This document shows, in pieces, positions 11,785 through 22,248 of a stretch of DNA of 64,000 bases (the stretch's first letter is position 1; every line of letters begins with the position of its first letter). A program made the translations under genes and the position numbers. The DNA is from Nemertoderma westbladi (lineage: Eukaryota; Xenacoelomorpha; Nemertodermatida; Nemertodermatidae), in the NCBI GenBank assembly GCA_032718475.1, contig JAUCBJ010008903.1:1-64000 (forward strand). The letters are read 5' to 3'. Under the pieces are notes generated by a model. That model was given only the letters and a program-made list of their open reading frames with translations. It had not been told where the DNA came from and did not search any database.

Positions 11785-12327
11785 ATGCCTATCACCTATC
11801 CTTCCTCGTCCCCACCTCTGGATTGTGGATTTTGTTTTAGTTTGATTGGCCCAACCGACGACATATTTTCGTGCTGCCACTGCACCACAATTTATCATAT
11901 ACAATGTGGTTCATATCTTTCACATAAGGAGTACCGCAAATCTAAATATGCACGCTGGTGCATTTTTTGTAATTACGACACTTTTCTCTTTATGACGGTT
12001 GACAATGATGATGATGATATTTTTGGTGATACCAGAAGTTCTGTTCTGGAACCTACCACTATGGAATCTCTTGATCGTTTTTTTTATGAAGTGGACCCTG
12101 ACCAGAATATTATGCGGCCTATTTTTTCTCACGGGTACTTTAATGAGGAAAAATATGACCAAGAATTCTTAGATAACTCGCACAATGCATTATCAATATT
12201 TCACTTGAATGCACAAAGTATTAATGCCAAGCATGATTTAATTCTAGACTTTTTCCATGCACTTGAATCGAAATTAGATATAAATTTTATTTTATTTATT
12301 TTTTTATTAATAGACTTTTTTTACTAA
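11785..12327 (+). pseudogene. CR1-like LINE: PHD-type zinc finger and start of endonuclease
   Basis: It encodes a Cys/His pattern CGFC...CCHC...HIQCGS...WCIFC (about residues 15-63) fitting a PHD finger, which several CR1-group LINEs carry. After an acidic linker comes FHLNAQSINAKHD (about residues 140-152), matching the N-terminal Asn motif of LINE APE-type endonucleases that opens target DNA. The frame then derails in a T-rich stretch at about 12,285-12,310 and stops. The next endonuclease residues lie in another frame from 12,314. ATG at 11,785 is a plausible start. Confidence 0.75.
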
Positions 12328-13402
12328 GGATCAACAGATTGCTCGTTACAATTTACAGGGCTATCAAAAACCTTTTTGTGACTTTCATAGTGCCAATATA
12401 GCTCGTGGTGGTGTAGCAATTTATGTCAGAGAGGAGCTCGAAGCTGTTGAGCGCCCAGATCTAAAAATGGGCTGCACTGAAAATACGTGGATCCAAATTA
12501 CCCGCAGTAACCAATCAAAGCCCTTAATTATCGGGTGTCTTTATCGTTCGGAAGAAATTAATACTTATGATTTTATTGATGAACTTGATTCAAAGCTTTC
12601 ATATTTAGCAAATGATAATTATGAAGTTGTTCTTACAGGCGATTTCAACATTGATATGATGAAAAATGATAAGCCTCAAAGGACATATTTAAGTACTCTG
12701 CACTCAAATGCTTTCCATCAGGTTGTAACAGAACCTACTCGTATTGATGAGCGCTTTGGATCAAAATCATTAATAGACCATATTCTAACTAATACAAGTT
12801 CATCTGTTTGTAGCTCTGGAGTTTTTGTTGCTAAAATAAGTGACCACTTACCAACATTCATAGTACTAAATAATTTTTCAGCTTATTTTAAACCTAGGGA
12901 ATCTAAGATTGAATATGATTACTCCCTCTTCGATTCCAAATTGTTCCTAGATAATTTAAAGCGCGATGACGCCTGGAGCTACAATGTAATCAATTCTGAT
13001 TCAGAAAAATTCGACAGATTTTATGAAGATTTTTCCAACATATGTAGTACCCATTTGCCGGTTAAAACAATATCTAGGAAAAATATTCCCCGTAAACCAT
13101 GGCTTACTCCCGCGCTGTTACAATCTATACGCCGTAAAAATAAATTGTATGCACTATCTATCACTAAACCCACAGAGAAAAATCGCCAGACTTTTAAATT
13201 ATATAGGAACGCTCTAACAACATTACTCCGGCGTGCAGAGAAAAACTATTACTCAAATGAATTCACAAGGAATCAGACAAATATTAGGAAAACATGGAAA
13301 ATTATTAATTCTGCACTTAACAGAAATTCCCGTTCTGCTCTTCCGAAAAAATTGAATGTTACTAATATAAACAATGAAAAAATCACAATAGCTGATCAAT
13401 AA
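12314..13402 (+). pseudogene. CR1-like LINE: APE-type endonuclease remainder and linker
   Basis: The frame is open from 12,314 and contains FFTKDQQIARYN, RGGVAIYVRE, TGDFNID and SDHLP. The last two correspond to the catalytic GDFN and SDH motifs of APE endonucleases. The basic linker before RT follows, with an RRAEKNYYSNE block. The frame ends at an in-frame TAA at 13,400-13,402, after which coding continues in the same frame. This is a nonsense mutation rather than a natural end. Confidence 0.8.
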
Positions 13403-15051
13403 TTAATTGCGGAAGAATTTAACGATTTCTTTACGTCAATTGGTCCTAGTCTCGCTTCAAAAATCTTTCCGTCTGGATGTTGCCCCACTCGGCACATCGC
13501 TCATAAAAAAAGTAATTCCTTTGTTTTGATTGAGACTAGCCCAGTTGAGGTTGAATACCACATTTTAACTTTAAAAGAAAGCTCTGCTACTAATGATCAA
13601 TTTCCCACTAAAATAGTTAAAATTGCAGCAAAAATATTGAGTTTACATCTTGCTAAATTATTGAACTGTAGTCTACGAATAGGAAGTTTCCCAATGAGTT
13701 TAAAAGAAGCCAAAGTTATACCTGCGTACAAAGGTGCTGATCCATTCGATCCATCAAATTACCGTCCAATTTCTTTGCTCCCTATGTTTAGTAAAATTTA
13801 TGAGATTATTATTTATGGCCAATTAATTTCATATATTAATAAAAATACAATTCTAACCCCGAATCAATTTGGTTTCAGGAAAAAATTTACAACTTCAGAG
13901 GCTATTTTACAGATAACTGAAAAACTAAGATCTGTTCTAGATAACGGCGAATCAGCCTGCGTAATCTACATAGATCTTAAAAAGGCGTTTGATACCTTGG
14001 ACCACTCAATCCTAATTAAAAAAATGGAATGCTATGGTGTCAGGGGTCGTCAGTTACAATTGTTTTCAGATTATTTAACAGGCCGCACTCAGTGGGTTTC
14101 TGTGGGTTCTGCCAGCTCAACAAAAAAACTAATAACATGTGGTATACCACAGGGATCCATTTTGGGGCCGCTATTATTTTTATTATACATTAACGATCTT
14201 CCGAATAGTAATAAATTTTTGACAACCCTTTTTGCTGACGAACTACCTTAATGTATCATTCTCATAATCATAATATTTTAATTGACACTGTAAACTCAGA
14301 ATTTGTTAATATATCAAATTGGCTGGACGATAACAAATTATCATTAAACATAAAAAAAACAGAGTATAGTTATTTTTCAAATTCAAAATTACCACACTCG
14401 GGACTTCCAATAGTTAAAATTAAAGAAACTGCAATTACCAAGGCGGCAGGGGTCAAATATTTAGGTGTATTCATTGACGACATGCTTAAGTTTAAATTAC
14501 ATGTGCAGTATGTTCTTAAAAAATTATCGAAATCCAGTGGTATATTTTACAAACTTCGTCATATTTTCCCCTTGCATATCCTTAGAACCATATTTTTTGC
14601 TTTAATATATCCTTACGTTAATTATGGTTTAATTGTTTGGGGGGCTGCGTGTGACTCAATTTTAAAGCCTATAAGGACAAAAATAAATAAAATTTTACGA
14701 GTAATTACATTTAGTCACTACCGTACTTCCTCACTACCCCTGTACCGCCAACTAAAGGTGTTACCTCTAGAGCATTTATATAAATACCAAGTTTGTAAAC
14801 TAATGTATGATATAAACCTGGTTCCTGGTTCTTTATCCCATTTGTTTACAAAATTTAGTGATATACATTCTCACAACACACGCTCTGCAGCATTAGGTTT
14901 ATATAGGTTACCTAGAGTTCGACTCAATGTGGCTCATCAATCACTGGCTCTTCAAGGATCGTTAATGTGGAACAGTCTAAATTCCGAACTTCGTTCAATC
15001 ACAAGCAAATCTTTATTTTTAAATAAATTAAAATTGTTCTTATTAAACTGA
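13403..15051 (+). pseudogene. CR1-like LINE reverse transcriptase, frameshifted at its active site
   Basis: RT motifs are in order: NYRPISLLPMFSKIYE, NQFGFRKKFTTSEA, IYIDLKKAFDTLDH (first catalytic Asp), GIPQGSILGPLLFLLYINDL, then LFAD. At about 14,238-14,240 one base is missing, so the second Asp of the FADD box and everything after it shift frame. The rest continues from about 14,251 to TGA at 15,051 (ISNWLDDNKLSLNIKKTEY, KYLGVFID, then the C-terminal thumb region). It would make cDNA at the nicked target if intact. With this loss plus the upstream breaks it cannot. Confidence 0.9.
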
Positions 15052-15099
15052 AATATTTATATGTAGATATTTGTCCCTTATAACTCATAATTTGTTTGT

Positions 15100-15465
15100 C
15101 TCACCCGGGCTTGGAGTCACGCTTCATTTTTTGTCTCACCCGGGCGCGGGGCCACTCTTCATTTTTGTCTCACCCGGGCACGGGGCCACTATTCGTTTTT
15201 GTCTCACCCGGCGAGGGGTCACTCTCCATTTTTGTCTCACCCGGGCGCGGGGCCACGCTTAATTATTTGTCTCACCCGGGCGTGGGGCCACGCTTCATTT
15301 TTTGTCTCACCCGGGCGTGGGGCCACGCTTAATTATTTGTCTTCCCCGGGCGCGGGGCCACGCTTCATTTTTTGTCTCACCCAGGCGCGGGGCCACGCTT
15401 AATTATTTGTCTCACCCTGGCGCGGGGCCACTCTTCATTTTTGTCTCACCCGGGCGAGTCGCTCT
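15100..15465 (+). repeat. ~40-bp CpG-rich minisatellite in the LINE 3' UTR
   Basis: About nine to ten units read TTTGTCTCACCCGGGCGCGG followed by GGCCACGCTTCATTTT. Variants have AATTATTTG or a single-base change in CCCGGG. It starts just after the RT stop codon and ends about 450 bp before the LINE tail. ORFs through it are repeat artefacts. Confidence 0.9.
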
Positions 15466-15912
15466 GGCACTCTGCACGTAAAATATGTATTTATGTCATT
15501 CTAATTTTAAATCTAATTATCATTTAAGTATAATCCACAATCCTAGTCCTTGCACCACCACCCCCCCCCCCCCCTCCCCCCCCCACCCCTCATAAACATA
15601 AGAATATAAATAATAAATCTAACGTCAATATTTATATCCAGTATTTTTAGCAGGTGGACAGCTAGTCACTAGCACTGCTATTTTACTGTTCTCCTGAAAC
15701 AAACAAACTTCATACATTAATAACCATCTACTGTAGTTACCGACTCAATCCAGCCCCCTGATTATATTACTAATATTACTTAATTACAACTAGAAATATT
15801 CTGGTTATGTAAGATATGTGGCTGGCTATGGGTCCTGGTATAGGCTATATACAGTATTAGATTTTAAATGTTTGTTTGTTTGAATAAATTTGAATTTGAT
15901 TTGATTTGATTT

Positions 15913-16437
15913 GCTCCTATCTTGCCTCCTATTCTCACCTCCACCGACCGGACTCTTCCGTCCTCGTCGGGGTAAGTATGTACCACTCTTGCTAGCCTCC
16001 TCCACCACCCTAAAATCGGGTCTTCCAGTTGCCTTCTTGATTTCCTCGTGGTCCCCCGGCAGCAAAATGCCACCCTCCATCTTGTCGTCACCTGGCGGTA
16101 GAATGAAAAAAAATCGAAAGAATAGATAAAACAGAATGGATAATAGTGATCCTATCCCTTTCAACCCTGTCTTCTTATTTGACCTTCCCCTTTTCGGTAT
16201 GCCTCTCAACCGGACCGGCGTCTCCTCCGGACACTTCTCCGGACATCGTGACATCCACTCTTCTCCATCCTCATACCGATAGTTGCTGGGAACATCCTTG
16301 TTCCATCCCATCGTCTCTAAGTCTTCCGCATCGAATCCATTCTGCTCCGCCCACTCTCTTGCTGTTACTTCCCCTCCTAACATATCTACTGACAGTATTT
16401 CTCTGGAACTATCCTCTATCTTTTCACCACGCTCCAC
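15913..16437 (-). pseudogene. BEL-1 post-protease linker fused to integrase C-terminus, copy B
   Basis: The start has ILSVD, NGFDAEDLETMGWNKD and a WMSRCPEKCPEETPVRLRG block, shared with copy C. After a hydrophobic stretch (LSILFYLFFRFFFI) and RPDFRVVEE, the sequence switches to integrase C-terminal codons in another frame (RLARVVHTYPDEDGRVRS). The entire RT, RNase H and integrase core of about 3 kb is missing at this join. The natural role of the linker is unknown to me. Confidence 0.7.
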
Positions 16438-16454
16438 TATGCGTGGTTCCAGAT

Positions 16455-18372
16455 CTATACTATACCCAACTCCTGGTATCCTTCCCCGGGCCGCTTCTCA
16501 CATGTGACCTCCCCATCGCCCGTCTCTGGTTTCTCCTTTACGTCCTCAAAGGTGCCTGATAGCATGCACCCTGATGTCTCCGACACCCTGAATGGAATCT
16601 TGGATTTAATTGGGCCGATAAGCGTCCACCCGAATGGCGTGAGAATCGCCATCGGATCCCGCTGCTTATTCTCTCTGAATATGGTCCTTACTCTCTCGTG
16701 GGCTGTCAGACAATACATTCCGACTATGATGGATACCTTCGAGACGTCCACTTCTGCTATTGAGAAATCGATATTGTCCAGGAACCGGTATTGCTCGACC
16801 TCGATCCTGGTGGGTCGCCTGGCGCTTATATTAATCGATTCTATTATCTGTATGGGGTCGATGGTCGCCCCATAATTACATCCCGTTGCTATTGCTGATA
16901 TCTCGCACCGTCCCGTCCTCATCTCCAGGACCTCATCCTTGCTCGAGATAGTAGTTACTGCCATCCTACTCGGCCTTGTCTGTAACCCTATCTCCTTGGC
17001 CACCCAATTCTCCACCAGCGTGAAGGCTGCTCCGCTGTGGACCAGCATCAGTGTCGTGACTGATCGGCCGCCCTTTCTTGTTATCTGCACTGGTACTACC
17101 CCGAGTAGTACTTCCTCTTTCTTCTTGCTCCCGTCGTGCTCGTAGCCATTGTTTGGCCTCCAGTCTCGTCATATTCTGTCGGTGTTTCTCTACACTCTCC
17201 GAATCTGTGTCCCTCTACCACGCATCGATGACATAGTCCGTTTGTATCCATGTAGGCTACACGATCTTGTTTAGGCAACGCTTGCCAATGCTTACAACTC
17301 ACGGTCTTATGGGTTCCATCCCTATGCAATTGACATTCGTATCCTGGATTGTAGCGCTCCCTGTATAGCCCTTCACGTATTGCGCGTAGATTCATATCTA
17401 CCGGTTTAGTGTTTTGGTTATTTGGACTCCGCCTACTAGGTGTGTTGGGATTATATTTGTTCGTGTTGTTATTTTGTTTCTGTCCCTGCCACGGTGTGGC
17501 CCTACTTCCAATTGTGGACTAGCAGTCCCCTTTGTGGCCGCATGTGGTAGTGACTGTCTCACTCTCAGGAATGGATCTGCCGGATTATGTTCAGGTTTTG
17601 GCCTGTTGTATTCAGTATTCGGCACCTTCCCCAAACTATCCTCACTGTAGACTGGGTCTGTAATCAACTCTGCTTCATAGTTGAGGAAGTTCGACATTTT
17701 TTCTAGGCCCGGTTCCGCACCTTTCTTCTCCCGGGTGGAGAAGGCGATCTTCCTCCATTTGTTTCTTAGCCAGATTGGCAATGCCTTCGCTATTGTAGTG
17801 ATGTTATTCGATGCATTGAGTTCGTATTGCGCATCCAAGGTCTTTAGCACGATCAGCACCTTCTCGACCTTATTCGCGAAACTCTTTATACTAACAGGGT
17901 TATCCTGTAGGCCACCCGATGTTATTCCCCTCAAGGTCTGCCGGATGATCTTGGCAGGGTGTCCGTATTCCCTGTCTAGGGCCCGCCATGCAGTCGTAAA
18001 GCCACCCTCGATACCTTGATACTGCCTCACGATGTCGTATGCTGGGCCTCCCGTGTAAACCTGTAAATACTTTAGGCACTCCACCTGCGTCAGATTCTTA
18101 GTTAATATTTCATTGCTGTACATGCGTCGGAATTGCAGGTATTCTTCCGGTCTACTTCCGTCGAATTTAAATGGTTCAACTAGTGGTAGCTTGATCCTGG
18201 TTTTGAGCGCATCGATAAGTGTTGCCATTCCCATCGCCTGTGATTCCAATGGGTTCGAGGGATGCTGTACAGACTCTCCTGTTGGGTGCGGTTCGCCCGT
18301 CGGGCCTGTTGATTTCTCCTGTGTGGGATATATCATTGGGGTAACGGCCCCCTCCATATCTCCGTGTCCCAT
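16455..18372 (-). pseudogene. BEL-1 gag2 and aspartic protease, copy B
   Basis: The N-terminal part (VEPFKFDGSRPEEYLQF, then the IRQTLRG block) matches the DUF1759-type Gag of BEL/Pao elements. Next come CX2HX4HX4C (CQLHRDGTHKTVSC) and CX2CX4HX4C (CHRCVVEGHRFGEC) zinc motifs and the retroviral-type protease (DUF1758-like). The protein is split into frames 18,372-17,398, 17,395-17,096 and 17,090-16,455. The protease active-site triplet reads HSG where copy C has DSG, so the catalytic Asp is lost. Confidence 0.85.
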
Positions 18373-18439
18373 AATCTGTTCTGGTCCAGGGAGTCCGATG
18401 TTCTTTTTCTCAGTTGAGTGTATTGCTGATATTGTAATG

Positions 18440-20465
18440 GGGGAATGTCACCACCCCCCCCCCCCCCCACCCCCCCCCCCCCCCACCGGTGTTGTGTTTG
18501 GTACTGGGGTTGATGTTAATATATTGGGGCCCTTACACCTATCGGCAATAACTCCCCCCTCCCCTAGGTATATGTTATATCCCTGCATATTATAGTCATA
18601 CTGGTGTGCAGGTACCGCTATAGGTCTATCCACTTCCTGCCTACATACCGGTATGTACGCCATGACTTCCGGATCTAATCCCGTTGTTCGCACTACCCTA
18701 TCGCCTTCACTATCTCTCCCAGCATGGCCTATAGTATGTGCAGTAAGGCCTACAGTATGTCCTGCAGTCTGCCTGTGTCCTTCCGGACCGAAGTTTAATC
18801 TTCTCGAATATTCCAAAAAGTCCTCCCCACGACCACCGTACTCTTGGTCGGCAGCTATATCCCGTCGGGAAGTTTCTCTTCAATCCCCTCTCCTGTTCTC
18901 TTCCTCGTACCGGTACATTCTGTACCCTTCTCCTGGTGTGTGGTATATCACACCAGGCTGTGTCTTTCCGGGGCGACGGCAATCTCCCGGAGTTCGATCG
19001 TCATGGTGCCGTGATTCACCTAACTCACCCCGCCCGCACATTATCCGCGATTAGAATCACCGAGTAAAATATTATTTCCTGCAACAAAGGTTTGATTAGG
19101 GTTCACTACTATGGTACTATTAATATTAATTTCTTCTAACGTATTATTATTACCCCCCCCCCCCCCCCCCCCCGCCCGTACGGTTAGACCAGTTCTGGGT
19201 CTGTCATCCGGTGCCTGTAAGTGGGGTATTAACAAAAGTTTCCATTACTTCGGGCTCCCCGAGCCAGTCTCACTCTCAGATAATCCCAACTGCGCCAGTT
19301 CTAGTCGGCGCTTTTGCTTTGCCTGGTATTGCATAAGCCCCCTTAATTGGGCATGCATATTATCCCGCATGTGCTTTCCCGCTCTCTCTCTCTCTCTATC
19401 CTCTCGCAAAATCTGGTTCGCTACTTCTATCTCTCTCGCCTCCCGCTCTCTATGCCCATTCTCTACTCTCGCCTCTCGCTCTTTACGCTCAATCTATACT
19501 CTCGCCTCTCGCTCTTTACGGTCATTCTCTACTCTCGCCTCTCACTCTTTACGCTCGTTTGTCTCTCTCTCTTCTTGCTCTCTACAGTTCCTCGCCACCG
19601 TCTCGGCCCTCTCTCTACATTCCCTCGCCAACTCTCTACTTTCTCTAATAACGCAGTTCCCTCGTCCAGCTGCCTCTCTAACTCCTTCTGGTCTAGCGCC
19701 ACCATGTCTAGTTGACACGCCAGATCTATCTCTAACACCCTTCTTGCTTTCGCGGAGGATGTAGCAGACTTATCAGTCGCGACAGACTCCCGTCACCTCT
19801 CTGTCCTACTAACTTTCCCCCGCTTTCTGGGTTTCTCGCTAACCGATCCACCCAAACCACTAACTTATTTCCCCTAGCATCCACTAAGTAAGGCCCTATG
19901 TATATTACTTCAGGCTCCATAACCCCGGATCGCCACAGTTCAAACAGTTCGGTAGTGACCCCCCTCGCTCTCTCACTCGCCAGTTCTCCCTGTCCAAAAC
20001 AGACTAAGTATCGGAAATTCTTGTTCGACTCACCTAGCCTTTGTTGTAACTTAGGCTGGTCTACCTTTCTTCCCTCTCTGGCCTCCTTCAGTAACTTCTT
20101 GGCGGCGTTGTAGGCCCGTCATAGCCGATCACTCGTCCCGACGTCCTCTTCGCCAACTTCTCCTCCTCTCCTCGTTCAGCGTCATACCAGCGGCCCCACC
20201 GTCGCCGTTCCCGGTGGGCTGTCCATCGCCCTTGGCCTGTGGCTGGCCGGCGACTTTGGTACTCCGTCCACTGTCGTGCGTTGACTTGTCTCTCCCTCGT
20301 GGTTGATGGCCACCCTCCGCTTGGGCTGCCGGATCGTCCCTCGTCGGTGAATCCGGCGTCGCTGGCCGATACCGTCTCGTCGTGGCCTCACGGATCATTT
20401 GGTTGGTCCAGGGTCTGCGGCGGCGTCCTCTCTCCCTCAGATAATCGGGGCTCCCTGTCGCTCAT
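18440..20465 (-). pseudogene. BEL-1 gag1, copy B
   Basis: Starts MSDREPRLSEGERTPP at 20,465 and reads through an acidic/basic disordered region including the family block IREATTRRYRPATPDSPT. It then has the GPYLVDARGNK block near 19,880 and an Arg/Glu-rich part over 19,350-19,700 rich in CTCTC on the plus strand. Next comes a TG-rich linker with a 21-base G run at 19,153-19,173. The C-terminal block EYSRRLNFGPEGHRQTAGH lies at about 18,750-18,816. It probably makes the structural protein, but only the family comparison with 45,883-48,671 says so. Several frame changes break it. Confidence 0.7.
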
Positions 20466-20556
20466 CTTTTCTTTGTTTGTCTCTGGCAGTCACAGTTTAG
20501 TTAGCAGTTGGTAGTTTTAGAATCTCGGTTTAAGGTACGCCGCGTTTTACTCGTCG

Positions 20557-22147
20557 GTACCCGCAACTCGGGAGTAGCGGGGTGAGTCAACCCGACGGGA
20601 GCCTGCAAGGCCACGCAGTCGCACAGAGAGAGGAGGGGGTGAGTAGACCTAGCCGCAGTAGAGACAATGCGTCGACTAGAGAGGGGCGTAGTAGCGAAGT
20701 AAGAGGTAGTGAAGTAATAGGTGGCGAGTGGGGGGGGGGGGGGGGGGGGGGGCTATGGGATCCAGACCCAGGACTGGTGTAACCGTACGAAATAATCAAA
20801 TAATCCTAACTTAAATACACAAAATAATTCAAATAATGATTTTAATTTAAATGTACAAAGTAATCTGAATAATAATCCCAATACCGAACAAAATAATTTA
20901 AATAATTTAGATAATAATATTGTTGGTAACGGTGCTATTTATAAAAACGTAGGAGACATAGTTGGTCCGGCCAGCGAGAGCCTGCAAGGCCACGTAGTTA
21001 GTTCGCAGGGAGTAGCGGGGGTGAGTCAGCCCGATGGGAGCCTGCAAGGCCACGTAGTTACGCAGGGAGTAGCGGAGGTGAGCCACCCCGATGGGAGCCT
21101 GCAAGGCCACTTAGTTAGGCAGGGAGTAGCAGGGGTGAGTCAACCTGATGGGAGCCTACATGGCCACGCAGTGGTACAGGGAGAGGCGGGGGTGAGTAGA
21201 CCCAGCCGCAGTAGAGACAATGCGTCGACTAGAGAGGGACGTAGAAGAGAAGTAGGAGGTAGTGAAGTAATAGGTGGCAAGTGGGGGGGGGGGGGGGGGG
21301 TCTACGAGCGCCCCACCACGGGAGATTAGTGACGAGAGGGGGGGGGGGGGGGGCAGAGAATGTCCCACAAGAGGGGCATAGAAGCGAAGTAAGAGGTAGT
21401 GAAGTAAGAAGTGGCGAGAGGGAGGGGGGGGAGGGGGCTACGGGCGCCCCACCATGGGAGATTAGTGGCGAGAGGGAGGAGGGGGGGGGGGCAGAGAATG
21501 TCCCAGAAGCGTCGGCGGATAATGCGCGGGGCGAATTAGTTGAACCACGGCACCAGACGATAGAGAATAGTAGGGGGATTGCGAATATCCCCAGGAGAGT
21601 CCAACCAGGCAGAGAGAGAGATGTTGATGCTGAGAGTGGGCGAGCAAGAAGACGTCAGTCGGAAGATGGAAGAAGAACAGTGGAGTTTAACCGGAAGGTC
21701 AAAGAGAGATCTCAAGAGCGGGAGCGCTACACTGAAGAGAGAAGAAGTGAAGAGAATAGAAGAAGCATTGCTACGAGCAACCAGAGAGCGAGGACGGACA
21801 GCGAACCGTCGGTAGTAGAGATTGAGTTAGAGAGTCAGTGGGGTCGAACTCCGGGAGATTGCCGTCACCCTGGAGAGACACATCCTGGTGAGATATACCA
21901 CACACCAGGAGAAGGGTACAGAACGTACCAATACGAGGACGAGAACAAAAGAGGGGATCGAAGAGAAACTTCCCGACAGGATATAGCTGACGATCGAGAG
22001 TACGGTGGTCGCGGGGAGGACTTGGAATATTCGAGAAAATTAAACTTCGGTCCGGAAGGACACAGGCAGACTGCAGGACATACTGTAGGCCTTACTGCAC
22101 ATACTATAGGCCATGCTAGAAGATATAGTTACCGTTACCCCCAATAA
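20557..22147 (+). pseudogene. BEL-1 gag1 C-terminal half with duplications, copy C
   Basis: It has tandem 16-residue-like repeats (QPDGSLQGHVV type) at 20,580-20,640 and 20,985-21,200. Asn-rich sequence lies between them (20,805-20,940), so the segment containing both was duplicated. Three G runs (20,730-20,752, 21,283-21,300 and about 21,340-21,352) break the frame. A ~145-bp stretch with ACGGGAGATTAGTG is repeated twice at 21,290-21,530. The end carries EYSRKLNFGPEGHRQTAGH and HTIGHARRYS, the conserved gag1 tail. Confidence 0.75.
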
Positions 22148-22248
22148 TATATCCAACACAGAAAAAGTCAACAGGCCCGACGGGCGAACCGCACCCAGTA
22201 ACAGGAGAGTCTGTATAGCATCCGTAGAACCCATTGGAAGCACATGCG

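Larger units (their letters stand above)
10403..15912 (+). mobile_element. CR1-like LINE inserted in a BEL-1 copy
   Basis: Boundaries are inferred because flanking BEL-1 sequences at 10,402 and 15,913 join at the same place in the integrase C-terminal codons. The 3' end carries a (TTTGA)n-like tail at about 15,880-15,912, typical of CR1/L2-group LINEs. The 5' UTR-like part (10,403-11,784) is AT-rich with scattered ACCGGTAT motifs and no ORF of note. Coding regions at 11,785-15,051 have a PHD-type finger, an APE endonuclease and an RT, all broken. The 3' UTR contains a CCCGGG minisatellite and a poly-C run (about 15,557-15,590). I saw no clear target duplication. Confidence 0.75.
15913..20556 (-). 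mobile_element. BEL-1 copy B, minus strand, lacking RT-RNase H-integrase core
   Basis: Read on the minus strand: leader, gag1 (from ATG at 20,463-20,465), gag2-zinc-protease, a linker, then a direct jump to the last integrase codons, where the CR1-like LINE interrupts it. The remaining 3' section is 9,754-10,402. No LTR is seen. At 20,556 it meets copy C head to head. Genes are frameshifted at several places, often at long G runs on the sense strand (18,454-18,484 and 19,153-19,173 as C on the plus strand). Confidence 0.85.

Noticed and set aside
15071-15402. Three overlapping ORFs after the CR1-like RT
   Set aside because: They read the 40-bp CCCGGG minisatellite.
16146-16559. Plus-strand 137-codon ORF
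   Set aside because: Antisense to the BEL-1 copy B linker.
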